From NCBI RefSeq assembly GCF_900078755.1, contig NZ_FKIH01000007.1: a stretch of 56,957 nucleotides of DNA. One strand, 5' to 3'. The notes below the pieces were generated by a model. That model saw only the letters and a program-made list of their open reading frames with translations, searched no databases and was not told where the DNA came from. The DNA is from Ichthyocystis sparus (GTDB lineage Bacteria > Pseudomonadota > Gammaproteobacteria > Burkholderiales > 2013Ark19i). The translations under genes and the position numbers were made by a program. The first letter of the stretch is position 1; each line of letters opens with the position of its first letter. Below, one piece after another: positions 34,597 to 42,838 of this stretch.

Positions 34597-35187
34597 TTAG
34601 ATGGTTGAGTGTGCATAGATGCCACATTGCTCAAGGAAGCCAATTAACGTTATCAAAGGCATGCCCATTATAGCCGTTGGATCGTCAGATTCCAGCTTTT
34701 CTAGAAGGGCAATTCCTTTTTTTTCTATACGAATCCCACCAGCGCAATCATAAGGCTTATCCATACGTATATAATCTTTTATCAATTGAGGCTGTAATTT
34801 TTTTACGTGTGCTGTTACCAACTTTGAGGTCTGTAGACATACTTTTTTTTCAAGGTTCAGTAAGCACAGGCCAGTAAAAAAATTGATTACCTTACCTTGA
34901 GAATGTAACAAATACTCCAGGTTGGTCTCAAAATTACCAGGTTTTGACAAGTATTTTCCATTGCAATACGCTGCCTGATCGCACCCTATCACGTAGTCTG
35001 ACGGGTGATTCTGCGCAACTTTACTGGCTTTCTCATACGATAGGCGATTACAAAAGTCGTACGGACCCTCGTTTTCATAGGGCGTTTCGTCTATTTCCGG
35101 AGGTTCAACCGTGAAGTCTAGCCCTAAATGCTTAAGCATTAGCGAGCGATAAGTAGACGACGAAGCTAAAACAATATTGGGTGGCAT
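34597..35187 (-). CDS. Maf-family nucleotide pyrophosphatase (YceF type)
   Basis: A 196-residue Maf protein that hydrolyses non-canonical or methylated nucleotides; the YceF branch prefers 7-methyl-GTP. LASSSTYRSLML near 7-18 is the phosphate-binding motif, DETPYENE near 38-45 and IGCDQAA near 68 are the other conserved sites; GCDQ rather than ATD suggests the YceF branch. It lies next to the fatty-acid operon but is divergent from rpmF; the DUF177 gene (yceD) often found beside them is absent. Confidence 0.9.
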   Translation of the reverse strand: MPPNIVLASSSTYRSLMLKHLGLDFTVEPPEIDETPYENEGPYDFCNRLSYEKASKVAQNHPSDYVIGCDQAAYCNGKYLSKPGNFETNLEYLLHSQGKVINFFTGLCLLNLEKKVCLQTSKLVTAHVKKLQPQLIKDYIRMDKPYDCAGGIRIEKKGIALLEKLESDDPTAIMGMPLITLIGFLEQCGIYAHSTI

Positions 35188-35369
35188 TGCTATTATGGTG
35201 TGATAGATAGACGGCTATTATATACGGTCTTGTATTTTATGTGCTACTTCAATTGATATATATGTGTACCTAAGGTCTAATTTGTAAAGATATCTTATTA
35301 GTTCTTTTCGACGAGTGCAGTTTGTGATAGAGTGGCCTTACTGTGGTTTTGTTAGAGGGTTGTCGTGTC

Positions 35370-35549
35370 ATGGCTGTACAGCAGAATAAGAAGTCTCCAT
35401 CTAGGCGTAATATGAGACGTTCGCATGATGGTTTGACTAGAGCCTGCGTGTCTGTTGAGCGTGCTTCTGGGGAGCCGCATTACTTCCACCATATTTCTGA
35501 AAAGGGCTTCTACAGGGGACGTCGTGTTGTCCCGTCAAAAGAAGAATAG
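35370..35549 (+). CDS. rpmF: 50S ribosomal protein L32
   Basis: A 59-residue L32 beginning MAVQQNKKSPSRRNMRRSHDGL, the conserved opening, and ending RRVVPSKEE. The ATG at 35370 is chosen over an upstream in-frame TTG-type start because of this conserved N-terminus; GAGGG lies 10 bases before. It is the first gene of the rpmF-plsX-fab operon. No zinc-binding Cys quartet is present, as in most proteobacterial L32. Confidence 0.97.
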   Translation: MAVQQNKKSPSRRNMRRSHDGLTRACVSVERASGEPHYFHHISEKGFYRGRRVVPSKEE

Positions 35550-35597
35550 TAGCTTCTGGTCTGTTTGATTTTCTTTCTAGCCAGGGGTTCGTCTTAT

Positions 35598-36614
35598 ATG
35601 ACCATTCGCTTAGCGGTTGATTGTATGGGGGGTGATTGTGGGGCCTCCGTTACTTTGCCGGCCGTTGTCAATTTGTTAGATTCTAGTCTCGATGTTGTGT
35701 GTTCTCTTGTGGGTATAGAAACTGTAATCAGGAAGTGGATGGATGATAACTTCCCTGAGCGTTTGCTGTCGCGAGTTAACATTGTTCATGCACCAGATGT
35801 AGTTAATATGGATGAATCGCCCAATGTCGCGCTCCGTAAAAAAAGAGATTCCTCTTTAGCCAAAGTTATGGAGTTGGTTCAAGGTGGCGAGGCTGATGCC
35901 TGTGTAAGTGCAGGAAATACCGGCGCACTCATGGTTTTTGCGTACTTCATTATTAAAACGTTTGACTCCATAGAAAGACCTGCTATCGCAACAATGATAC
36001 CAACGACTAGGGGCTCAGTTTGCATGTTGGACTTAGGCGCAAATGTTGATTGTCGCGCTGTTCACCTATTGCAGTTTGCCATTATGGGATCTCTGCTCAC
36101 TAAAGCCGTAACCGGGATTTCATCTCCTTTGGTTGGCTTACTTAATGTTGGTGGTGAGGAAATAAAGGGTAATTCGGTAGTGAAGGAAGCTGTGCAGTTG
36201 ATTAGACAGCAGAGCAATTTGAATTTTCATGGCAGCATCGAAGGATCAGATATATTTAATGGGATCGTAGATGTTGTTGTTTGTGACGGTTTTGTTGGGA
36301 ACATTGTTCTAAAGAGTAGCGAAGGTTTATTGCATATGCTTTCTACTGCACTTAAACAAGAGTTTAGTAGTGGAGTTATGAATCGGTTGGCCGCTATTGC
36401 AGCTTACCCTATGTTGAGGCGTTTTAGAGATCGCTTTGATTCGCGCCGCTATAATGGTGCTTGTTTGGTTGGGTTACGTTCTTTGGTAATAAAGAGCCAT
36501 GGTAGTGCTGATGCATATGCTTTCGAACAAGCCCTCCATTACGCTGCTAAAGCTGTTCGCGGGCGGTTTCTTTCACTTCTGGAGGACAGTATTACTAATG
36601 CTTTGGATAGTTGA
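35598..36614 (+). CDS. plsX: Phosphate acyltransferase PlsX
   Basis: A 338-residue soluble enzyme making acyl-phosphate from acyl-ACP, the donor for the first glycerolipid acylation. It begins MTIRLAVDCMGGD, typical of PlsX; AGGGG precedes this ATG, whereas the longer frame from 35565 lacks support. Conserved SAGNTGALM is near 109 and LGANVDCR near 147. Its TGA overlaps the fabH ATG by one base. Confidence 0.95.
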   Translation: MTIRLAVDCMGGDCGASVTLPAVVNLLDSSLDVVCSLVGIETVIRKWMDDNFPERLLSRVNIVHAPDVVNMDESPNVALRKKRDSSLAKVMELVQGGEADACVSAGNTGALMVFAYFIIKTFDSIERPAIATMIPTTRGSVCMLDLGANVDCRAVHLLQFAIMGSLLTKAVTGISSPLVGLLNVGGEEIKGNSVVKEAVQLIRQQSNLNFHGSIEGSDIFNGIVDVVVCDGFVGNIVLKSSEGLLHMLSTALKQEFSSGVMNRLAAIAAYPMLRRFRDRFDSRRYNGACLVGLRSLVIKSHGSADAYAFEQALHYAAKAVRGRFLSLLEDSITNALDS

Positions 36615-37573
36615 TGATCTACACAAAGGTAGTTAGCTCAGGATCTTATTTGCCACGTAGAGTGGTATCTAATAGTGAACTGAGTGAGTTCGTGGATACT
36701 TCCGATGAATGGATAGTGTCTCGTACGGGCATTCGTGAACGTAGGATTGCTAGCGATGATGAGGATACGGCTATGATGGCCACTTCTGCTGCTAGACAGG
36801 CTATTGATCGATTGTCTTGTTCTCCTTCCGATATTGATTGTGTCATAGTCGCTACTTCTACTCCCGATTGCTGTATGCCAGGGGTGTCGTGTTTTGTTCA
36901 ACGCAACCTAGGTTGCTTTCAGGCGGCTGCCTTTGATTTACAATCGGCGTGCGCCGGTTTTGTGTACGCTTTATCAGTTGCTGATGCATTTATACGGTCT
37001 GCACAATTTGAGCGTGTTCTGGTTGTCGGTGCGGAAGTTTTTTCTAGGTTTTTGGATTGGACAGATCGGTCTACTTGTGTACTATTTGGCGATGGCGCCG
37101 GTGCTATGCTGCTAGAAGCAAGTTCTACTCCCGGTATTCTAGCGTCACATGTGGTCTGTGATGGAAGGTACTCTGATGTATTGACTATTCCTTGCCATAT
37201 TAATCACGGTTCCATAGTGGGTAGCTCACATATTCGTATGGAGGGTTCTACAGTTTTTAAGTTAGCTGTACATTCGTTTGATAGTAGTATTAGAGCCGTT
37301 CTTGAAAAAGCAGGAGTGGATATTTCTACGGTGGATTGGTTAGTTCCACATCAAGCTAACGTACGTATCATCGATTCTTTGATCTCTCGTTTGGGTATGG
37401 ATAACGATAAAGTTGTTATTACTCTTCCATTTCATGGTAATACTTCAGCTGCATCTGTTCCTTTGGCTTTTGATTGGGCTTGGGGGAAAGGATTGATCGA
37501 GAAGGGCCATCGTTGCTTGTTAACTGCCTTTGGAAGCGGTCTTAGCTGGGGTTCTGTTTTGATCGACATGTGA
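36614..37573 (+). CDS. fabH: 3-oxoacyl-ACP synthase III
   Basis: A 319-residue enzyme that starts fatty-acid synthesis by condensing acetyl-CoA with malonyl-ACP. The catalytic Cys is in SACAGF near 112, His in VPHQAN near 245 and Asn in FHGNTSAASVP near 275. The start overlaps the plsX stop (TGATG), so translation is coupled. It is third in the operon after rpmF and plsX. Confidence 0.97.
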   Translation: MIYTKVVSSGSYLPRRVVSNSELSEFVDTSDEWIVSRTGIRERRIASDDEDTAMMATSAARQAIDRLSCSPSDIDCVIVATSTPDCCMPGVSCFVQRNLGCFQAAAFDLQSACAGFVYALSVADAFIRSAQFERVLVVGAEVFSRFLDWTDRSTCVLFGDGAGAMLLEASSTPGILASHVVCDGRYSDVLTIPCHINHGSIVGSSHIRMEGSTVFKLAVHSFDSSIRAVLEKAGVDISTVDWLVPHQANVRIIDSLISRLGMDNDKVVITLPFHGNTSAASVPLAFDWAWGKGLIEKGHRCLLTAFGSGLSWGSVLIDM

Positions 37574-37580
37574 GAAAGTT

Positions 37581-38498
37581 ATGTCCGTTGCTTTTTTATT
37601 TCCCGGTCAAGGTGCACAATTTGTAGGAATGTTGTCTGCATATAGAAATGTACCTTGTGTCAGATCTGCTGTTGAAGAAGCCAGTGATATCCTTAATAAA
37701 GATATGTGGTCGCTTATAGAACATGGTCCTATGGATGTACTTTCGTTAACAGAAAATACCCAGCCGGCTATGTTGCTGGCAGATGTTGCTTTGTGGCGTG
37801 TTTTTCTACACGAAGGGATGATCGATAAAGAGTCTGATGTATGGCTAGCAGGGCACAGTTTAGGTGAGTATGCTGCTTTGGTTGCAGCTCAGTCTCTCAG
37901 TTTTGAGGATGCACTAAGGATAGTTAGTTATAGGGCAAGGGTTATGCAAGAGGCTATTCCCACTGGAAAGGGATCTATGGCAGCCGTTTTGGGTATGCCT
38001 GCGGAGAAGATAGTAGAGATTTGTAAGCGCTTGTCTACTCCTTATGCTGTTGTAGAGGCTGCAAATTTTAATAGTTCTATGCAGACAGTTATAGGCGGGC
38101 ATACTGAAGCTGTTGAGAAGGCGATTTTAGAGATTAAGAATAATGGTGCCAAGCAGGTGATTCTTTTAGATGTGTCTGTTCCTTCCCATACATCTTTGAT
38201 GAACAGTGCATGTGAGCAGATGTGCAGTTTTTTAGAAGAGATAGATTTCTCTAGACCAATATACCCAGTCATACACAATTTGACTGCTGATGTTTGTTTT
38301 GATACTTCTGGTATTAGGAAAATTCTTGTTGGTCAACTTAGTTCTCCCGTGCGTTGGGTAGATACAATTTCTTTTTTGCTTGACCAATCTGTTAGGCGCT
38401 TTGTTCAGTGTGGTCCTGGAAGTGTTATGCCCGGCTTGTTACGGAAGATTCCTGATATTGAGGTTTTGTTATCGTCTGACTACTGTCGTGTCTTTTAA
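37581..38498 (+). CDS. fabD: Malonyl-CoA:ACP transacylase
   Basis: A 305-residue acyltransferase that loads malonyl groups onto ACP. The oxyanion motif FPGQGAQ is near 6-12, the nucleophile Ser in GHSLGEYAAL near 92, and His in VPSHTSLM near 202. It sits 7 bases after fabH. Confidence 0.97.
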   Translation: MSVAFLFPGQGAQFVGMLSAYRNVPCVRSAVEEASDILNKDMWSLIEHGPMDVLSLTENTQPAMLLADVALWRVFLHEGMIDKESDVWLAGHSLGEYAALVAAQSLSFEDALRIVSYRARVMQEAIPTGKGSMAAVLGMPAEKIVEICKRLSTPYAVVEAANFNSSMQTVIGGHTEAVEKAILEIKNNGAKQVILLDVSVPSHTSLMNSACEQMCSFLEEIDFSRPIYPVIHNLTADVCFDTSGIRKILVGQLSSPVRWVDTISFLLDQSVRRFVQCGPGSVMPGLLRKIPDIEVLLSSDYCRVF

Positions 38499-38515
38499 GT
38501 GAAGGTTGAATTGTC

Positions 38516-39265
38516 ATGGGCGATAATTGCAAAATATTTATTGTTACTGGTGCTTCTCGCGGTATCGGTAGAGCAGTTTTTTCAATGCTAAGTCGTACGT
38601 TTGATGATGTTATCATTATCGGAACTTCGACTACTGATAGTGGTGCAGACGAGTTGACACAGTATGCATCCTCCAATGGTTGGAAGGGATGTGGATATCG
38701 TCTAAATGTTGAAAACTCTGATTCCTGCAGAGAACTTGTCAAGAGAATTCAGGGAGATTTTGGGAATATTTTGGGATTGGTTAACAATGCAGGTATTACC
38801 AGAGATGGTTTGGCTGTGATGATGAAGGACAGTGATTGGGATGATGTTATAGCTACAGATTTGACGGGACCATTTTTGCTTACCAGATTGGTTCTGAAAT
38901 CAATGATGCGTGCGCGCTGGGGTAGAGTGGTTAACGTGAGTTCGGTTGTTGCTTATTCCGGTAACCCAGGTCAAGCCAATTATGTTGCCGCTAAATCTGG
39001 GTTGGTTGGATTAACTAAATCTTTGGCACTGGAGATGGCATCTCGCCAGATTACAGTAAATTGCGTTGCTCCTGGTTTTATTGAAACTGATATGACCGGC
39101 AATCTTACTGATCAGCAACGAGATGGAATTTTGAGGAATATTCCTCTTGGGTACATGGGGTCTCCAGATGATGTAGCATCCGCAGTGACGTTTTTAATGT
39201 CAGACTCAGCACGTTATGTTACTGGCTCCACCATTCACGTGAACGGTGGATTGTATTTGGATTAA
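38516..39265 (+). CDS. fabG: 3-oxoacyl-ACP reductase
   Basis: A 249-residue short-chain dehydrogenase using NADPH. TGASRGIG near 11-18 binds the cofactor; Ser in VSSVVAYSG near 140 and the Tyr/Lys pair in NYVAAKSG near 156-160 are catalytic. A GAAGG-containing binding site precedes the ATG. It is followed by acpP after 93 bases. Confidence 0.97.
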   Translation: MGDNCKIFIVTGASRGIGRAVFSMLSRTFDDVIIIGTSTTDSGADELTQYASSNGWKGCGYRLNVENSDSCRELVKRIQGDFGNILGLVNNAGITRDGLAVMMKDSDWDDVIATDLTGPFLLTRLVLKSMMRARWGRVVNVSSVVAYSGNPGQANYVAAKSGLVGLTKSLALEMASRQITVNCVAPGFIETDMTGNLTDQQRDGILRNIPLGYMGSPDDVASAVTFLMSDSARYVTGSTIHVNGGLYLD

Positions 39266-39358
39266 TTATTTTTTATTGATTTATTTGTTCTCTAACTGGT
39301 ATATAGTTGCTGGGCAGATCATGATTAAATTTCTAGCTTCGATCAGGAGTGTACTTTT

Positions 39359-39616
39359 ATGGAAAATGTTGAACAGCAGATTAAAAAAATTGTGGCTGAG
39401 CAGTTGGGAGTCAACCTAGAGGATGTTAGTAATAGTGCAGCTTTTGTTAAGGATCTAGGTGCCGATTCTCTTGATACTGTTGAGTTAGTTATGGCATTAG
39501 AGGATGAGTTTGGCTGCGAAATTTCTGATGAGGATGCAGAGAAGATCTTAACCGTTCAGCAGGCCATTGATTATGTTAAGTCTCGCCAGAGCAATGGTAA
39601 GACTACTGAAGAGTAG
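39359..39616 (+). CDS. acpP: Acyl carrier protein
   Basis: An 85-residue acidic protein whose Ser in GADSLDTVELVM (residue about 38) accepts 4'-phosphopantetheine from AcpS, encoded at 48564. It carries acyl chains through fatty-acid synthesis. AGGAGT lies just before the ATG. The C-terminus is a few residues longer than in E. coli ACP. The 93-base upstream spacer may hold its own promoter, as ACP is needed in large amounts. Confidence 0.97.
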   Translation: MENVEQQIKKIVAEQLGVNLEDVSNSAAFVKDLGADSLDTVELVMALEDEFGCEISDEDAEKILTVQQAIDYVKSRQSNGKTTEE

Positions 39617-39667
39617 CCATAAATTTAAGTTAATTTGCTTATCAGGTATTTCTTGAATGGGAATGGT

Positions 39668-40918
39668 ATGTCTGGTTCTGGTCGTCGGCGCGTGGTTGTT
39701 ACTGGGATGTCTTGTGTGACTTCTCTGGGATCTGTCGTCGATAATGTTTGGAAGAAGATTATCGATGGCCAATCTGGAATAAGAAAGATTAAGTCATTTG
39801 ATGCAACGTCTTTCCCAACACATATTGCGTCAGAGGTTGACGATTTTTCAACAGATGGCTATGTGTCCCCTAAGGAAGCTAGGCGTATGGGCCTTTTCAT
39901 GAAGTACGGTGTTGTTGCTGGAATGAGAGCCTTTAGTGACTCTGGTTTGGATCTTGGTGGTTTTGATCCCACACGGTGCGGTGTATGTATGGGCTCAGGT
40001 ATCGGTGGTTTGCGTGAAATTGAGGCTGCATGTCTTAAGAATCCAGAAGGTGCTGCTAATAAGTGCTCTCCACTTTTTGTTCCAATGACAATAATAAACA
40101 TGATATCCGGTTATTTGTCAGTTTTGTTAGGATTACAAGGACCTAATACTGCTGTTGCTACGGCTTGTGCTACGTCTACTCACGCTATTGGTTTAGCTGC
40201 TAGGCAAATCATGAATAATGAGGCTGATATTATGATTGCAGGAGGAGCCGAAGCCACGGTTACTCCTATGGGTGTGGCCGGATTTTGTGCTATGAGGGCA
40301 TTATCTACACGCAATGATTTTCCCGAGAAGGCTAGTAGACCGTGGGATAGAGATCGTGATGGCTTCATATTAGGCGAAGGCTCAGGTGCTATTGTCCTGG
40401 AAGAATATGATCACGCGGTTAGACGTAGTTCAAACATATATTGTGAGTTGAGCGGTTTTGGTATGAGTGACGATGCTAGCCATATTACCGCACCAAGAGA
40501 TGATGGTTTGTGCGCTGCTAATTGCATGCTTTTTGCAATGCGTGATGCCGGAGTAAACCCAGATCAGGTGCAGTACATAAATGCTCACGGCACATCAACT
40601 CAATTGGGTGATAGAGCAGAGCTTAAGGCAATTCGTCGGGCTTTCGGCAGTCATGCAGAGATGTTAATGATAAGCTCCACCAAATCAATGACAGGCCACC
40701 TTTTGGGAGCTGCAGGTGTAGTGGAAGCTATATTTACAGCTCTTACTCTTAGTGCAGGTGTTGTTCCTCCCACAATTAATCTAGATAATCCAGATAATGA
40801 TGCCGTGGGACTTGATCTTGTGCCGCATGAATCGAGGCATTCGAACGTTTCAGTTGCTGTTAGTAATTCCTTCGGCTTTGGTGGTACCAATGCAAGCTTG
40901 GTACTGATGAAGGTTTAG
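39668..40918 (+). CDS. fabF: 3-oxoacyl-ACP synthase II
   Basis: A 416-residue elongating ketoacyl synthase. The catalytic Cys is in TACATSTHAIG near 168, and His residues lie in NAHGTSTQLGD near 307 and SMTGHLLGAAG near 344. The ATG at 39668 gives the standard start (MSGSGRRRVVVTGMS); the open frame extends upstream to 39635 without a good site. It is the last gene of the fatty-acid operon. Confidence 0.96.
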   Translation: MSGSGRRRVVVTGMSCVTSLGSVVDNVWKKIIDGQSGIRKIKSFDATSFPTHIASEVDDFSTDGYVSPKEARRMGLFMKYGVVAGMRAFSDSGLDLGGFDPTRCGVCMGSGIGGLREIEAACLKNPEGAANKCSPLFVPMTIINMISGYLSVLLGLQGPNTAVATACATSTHAIGLAARQIMNNEADIMIAGGAEATVTPMGVAGFCAMRALSTRNDFPEKASRPWDRDRDGFILGEGSGAIVLEEYDHAVRRSSNIYCELSGFGMSDDASHITAPRDDGLCAANCMLFAMRDAGVNPDQVQYINAHGTSTQLGDRAELKAIRRAFGSHAEMLMISSTKSMTGHLLGAAGVVEAIFTALTLSAGVVPPTINLDNPDNDAVGLDLVPHESRHSNVSVAVSNSFGFGGTNASLVLMKV

Positions 40919-41505
40919 CTAAGAACTTTTGATGCTACAAGGTTAGATTAAAAAAATAGCCAGCTTACCGGTCCAGTTTTATCTTTCATCCTTGAGGTGC
41001 TTATGTTTAATGACTCTTGAGTTCCCTATATTTAATGAGCAGTAGCAAATCTTTGCCGTGGGTTTTTGCCAACCATAATTGCTCGCTGTAGGTGGTGGTG
41101 GTAACTATGACTCTTCTTATACTATTGAATGTATCGTTATTAAAACACCCACTCGCTTACAGTGGATCAACCACCTTTGTTTCGACTATCATGATCATGA
41201 GTTTCTTGTTGTCATTACAATAGGGTATTAAAATCATTGCTCACTAATGCACTGAATCTATTGCTTGTCAACACACTTACTTTATATTTTATAAGAGTTA
41301 TGTTTTATAAGAGTGTTTTTTAGGAAAATACTACTGCACCGTAAGGACAATTGTTGTGCTGGTACGTGCATTTAACTATGAGTCTCGTAGTAGGGATTTT
41401 ATTTTATTTATTGTTAGTCATTTTTGCGAAGTTAGTCATTTTTGTGAAATTGGGCGTTTTTTTGAATTTCCTACTGCACGGCTAAAATATCCGCCAAAAG
41501 TATTT
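40919..41505. other. Gene-poor spacer between fabF and rpoE
   Basis: About 590 bases with no convincing gene. fabF and rpoE converge here. The palindrome TCATGATCATGA lies near 41189-41200. Two direct copies of TTTTATAAGAGT occur near 41288-41314. A tandem 18-base repeat is listed separately. The spacer might be the remnant of genes lost when rpoE was inverted, but no homology is recognisable. Confidence 0.4.
41413..41466. repeat. Tandem 18-base repeat, three units
   Basis: GTTAGTCATTTTTGCGAA (41413-41430) is repeated with one change at 41431-41448, then a degenerate third unit follows to 41466. In one frame it would encode repeated VSHFCE hexapeptides inside a 63-codon open frame at 41356-41547 that overlaps the end of rpoE; that frame has no other support. 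Confidence 0.6.
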
Positions 41506-42132
41506 TTACCATCGTTTACCCTTTGGCGCTTCCAGGAATGGCTTTAGTTTTGTTGATATTGATTCCCTGGCACGAAATATCCTCGATCTTACAGTGCCTA
41601 CTGGGCATTTCATCACTTCTGCTATGTCGTCATAGCTTAATCCTTCAACCTCACGTAGTATCAAAGCCTCCCTAAGTTCTTCTGGCAGAGATTGTGTTAC
41701 CTTGTTTATTATTGCAGCAATTTGCTTGCTCATTAGTTCTAGTTCAGGTGTATCTAGGCTAATTATTCTTTCCTCATGGTTAGTCTTTTCGTCATCGTTA
41801 AGGTATTTGTTATCACTGATAATTAGGTTTCTTTTACCCAAAGTTTCTAAATGATTTTTTCCTGTGTTTATAGCAATACGATATATCCATGTATAAAATG
41901 CGCTATCTCCCCTGAAATTACCAATGGCTTTGTAGGCCTTGATAAAAACCTCCTGGGCAATGTCTTCTATTTCCTGTTGATCACGAATGAGTCTGTTAAG
42001 AAGTCTAATGATTCTACTTTGATATTTTGCTACTAAAGATTCAAAGGCACCATCATCTCCATTCTGGACACGAAGAACCAGATTTTTATCTGAGTTGTTT
42101 TCTATAGATGCAGTAACGGCTTTTTTATTCAT
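41506..42132 (-). CDS. rpoE: RNA polymerase sigma-E factor (ECF)
   Basis: A 208-residue ECF sigma factor controlling envelope stress genes. Region 2 (about 20-95) includes DIAQEVFIKAYKAIGNFRGDSAFYTWIYRIAIN; region 4 (about 135-195) includes LPEELREALILREVEGLSYDDIAEVMKCPVGTVRSRIFRAR, the -35-reading helix-turn-helix. Length is close to E. coli RpoE. Here it is opposite to the fab operon and to rseC; rseA and rseB, usually next to it, are not visible. Confidence 0.94.
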   Translation of the reverse strand: MNKKAVTASIENNSDKNLVLRVQNGDDGAFESLVAKYQSRIIRLLNRLIRDQQEIEDIAQEVFIKAYKAIGNFRGDSAFYTWIYRIAINTGKNHLETLGKRNLIISDNKYLNDDEKTNHEERIISLDTPELELMSKQIAAIINKVTQSLPEELREALILREVEGLSYDDIAEVMKCPVGTVRSRIFRARESISTKLKPFLEAPKGKRW

Positions 42133-42394
42133 ATTATGTTTCCATTACCTAATAGCTTATTTCTATTGAGATAAGAACGGATGTTTATACTTAAGAGTAC
42201 CTAACTTTTCCTAATGTGTTTCAAAGTCCTTCGTCATGTAAAGTGTAAGTGTATGATGAAATTGAATAAAAATATAAATTTCTACGATAGTTAATATAAA
42301 TACTTTGCAATTCTATTGGCTTTTTGCGTAACCTAAGGCCTACGTTACATTTTTATAAAAAGTATTGGTGCTATCATATGGTTCGGGGAGTTAT

Positions 42395-42838
42395 ATGGAC
42401 GAAAACAATATAGATAATGTTACCGTTTGTGTTCGCGTTGAGTCGTTTAAGTCTAGTTGCATTACCGTATGCTATCTTAACGCTGGTAATCTTTGCTCTA
42501 GGTGCTTGGCCCTTGGATATTGTGCATCGCAGAGGGTATTCCTTGGTTCAGTTGTACCATTTTTTTCTATGCCGTGCTTAATACCGTGCAAGGTGGGTGA
42601 TATCTTGCGAGTATCCATATCAAGGAAAGAATTTATATCTAGCCTTATGTTCTCACTTTTCCTGCCAACGCTGGTTTTTTTAATTGTTGCTATGTCAGCA
42701 GAGTTCTTTAATTTTAATGAAATACACGCTTTTTTGTTATCATGTTTTTCATTTTGTATATCCATAATTATTGCTCGCTTCTATTTTTCTCATTCTTGTT
42801 TGAAGTCTACACTTTCATGCGAAAAATTAGAACTATGA
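42395..42838 (+). CDS. rseC: RseC/MucC family protein
   Basis: A 147-residue protein with a polar N-terminal half carrying a Cys cluster (C..C.....C around 34-44) and two membrane segments (about 82-100 and 110-130), the layout of RseC, a modulator of sigma-E activity and of SoxR reduction. GGGGAG precedes ATG 42395. It overlaps the lepA start (ATGA), so they are co-translated. Identification rests on topology, Cys pattern and the rpoE neighbourhood. Confidence 0.7.
   Translation: MDENNIDNVTVCVRVESFKSSCITVCYLNAGNLCSRCLALGYCASQRVFLGSVVPFFSMPCLIPCKVGDILRVSISRKEFISSLMFSLFLPTLVFLIVAMSAEFFNFNEIHAFLLSCFSFCISIIIARFYFSHSCLKSTLSCEKLEL

Noticed and set aside
41356..41547. 63-codon frame with VSHFCE hexapeptide repeats
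   Set aside because: Overlaps the end of rpoE, lacks a ribosome-binding site, and the repeats are explained by the DNA tandem repeat.
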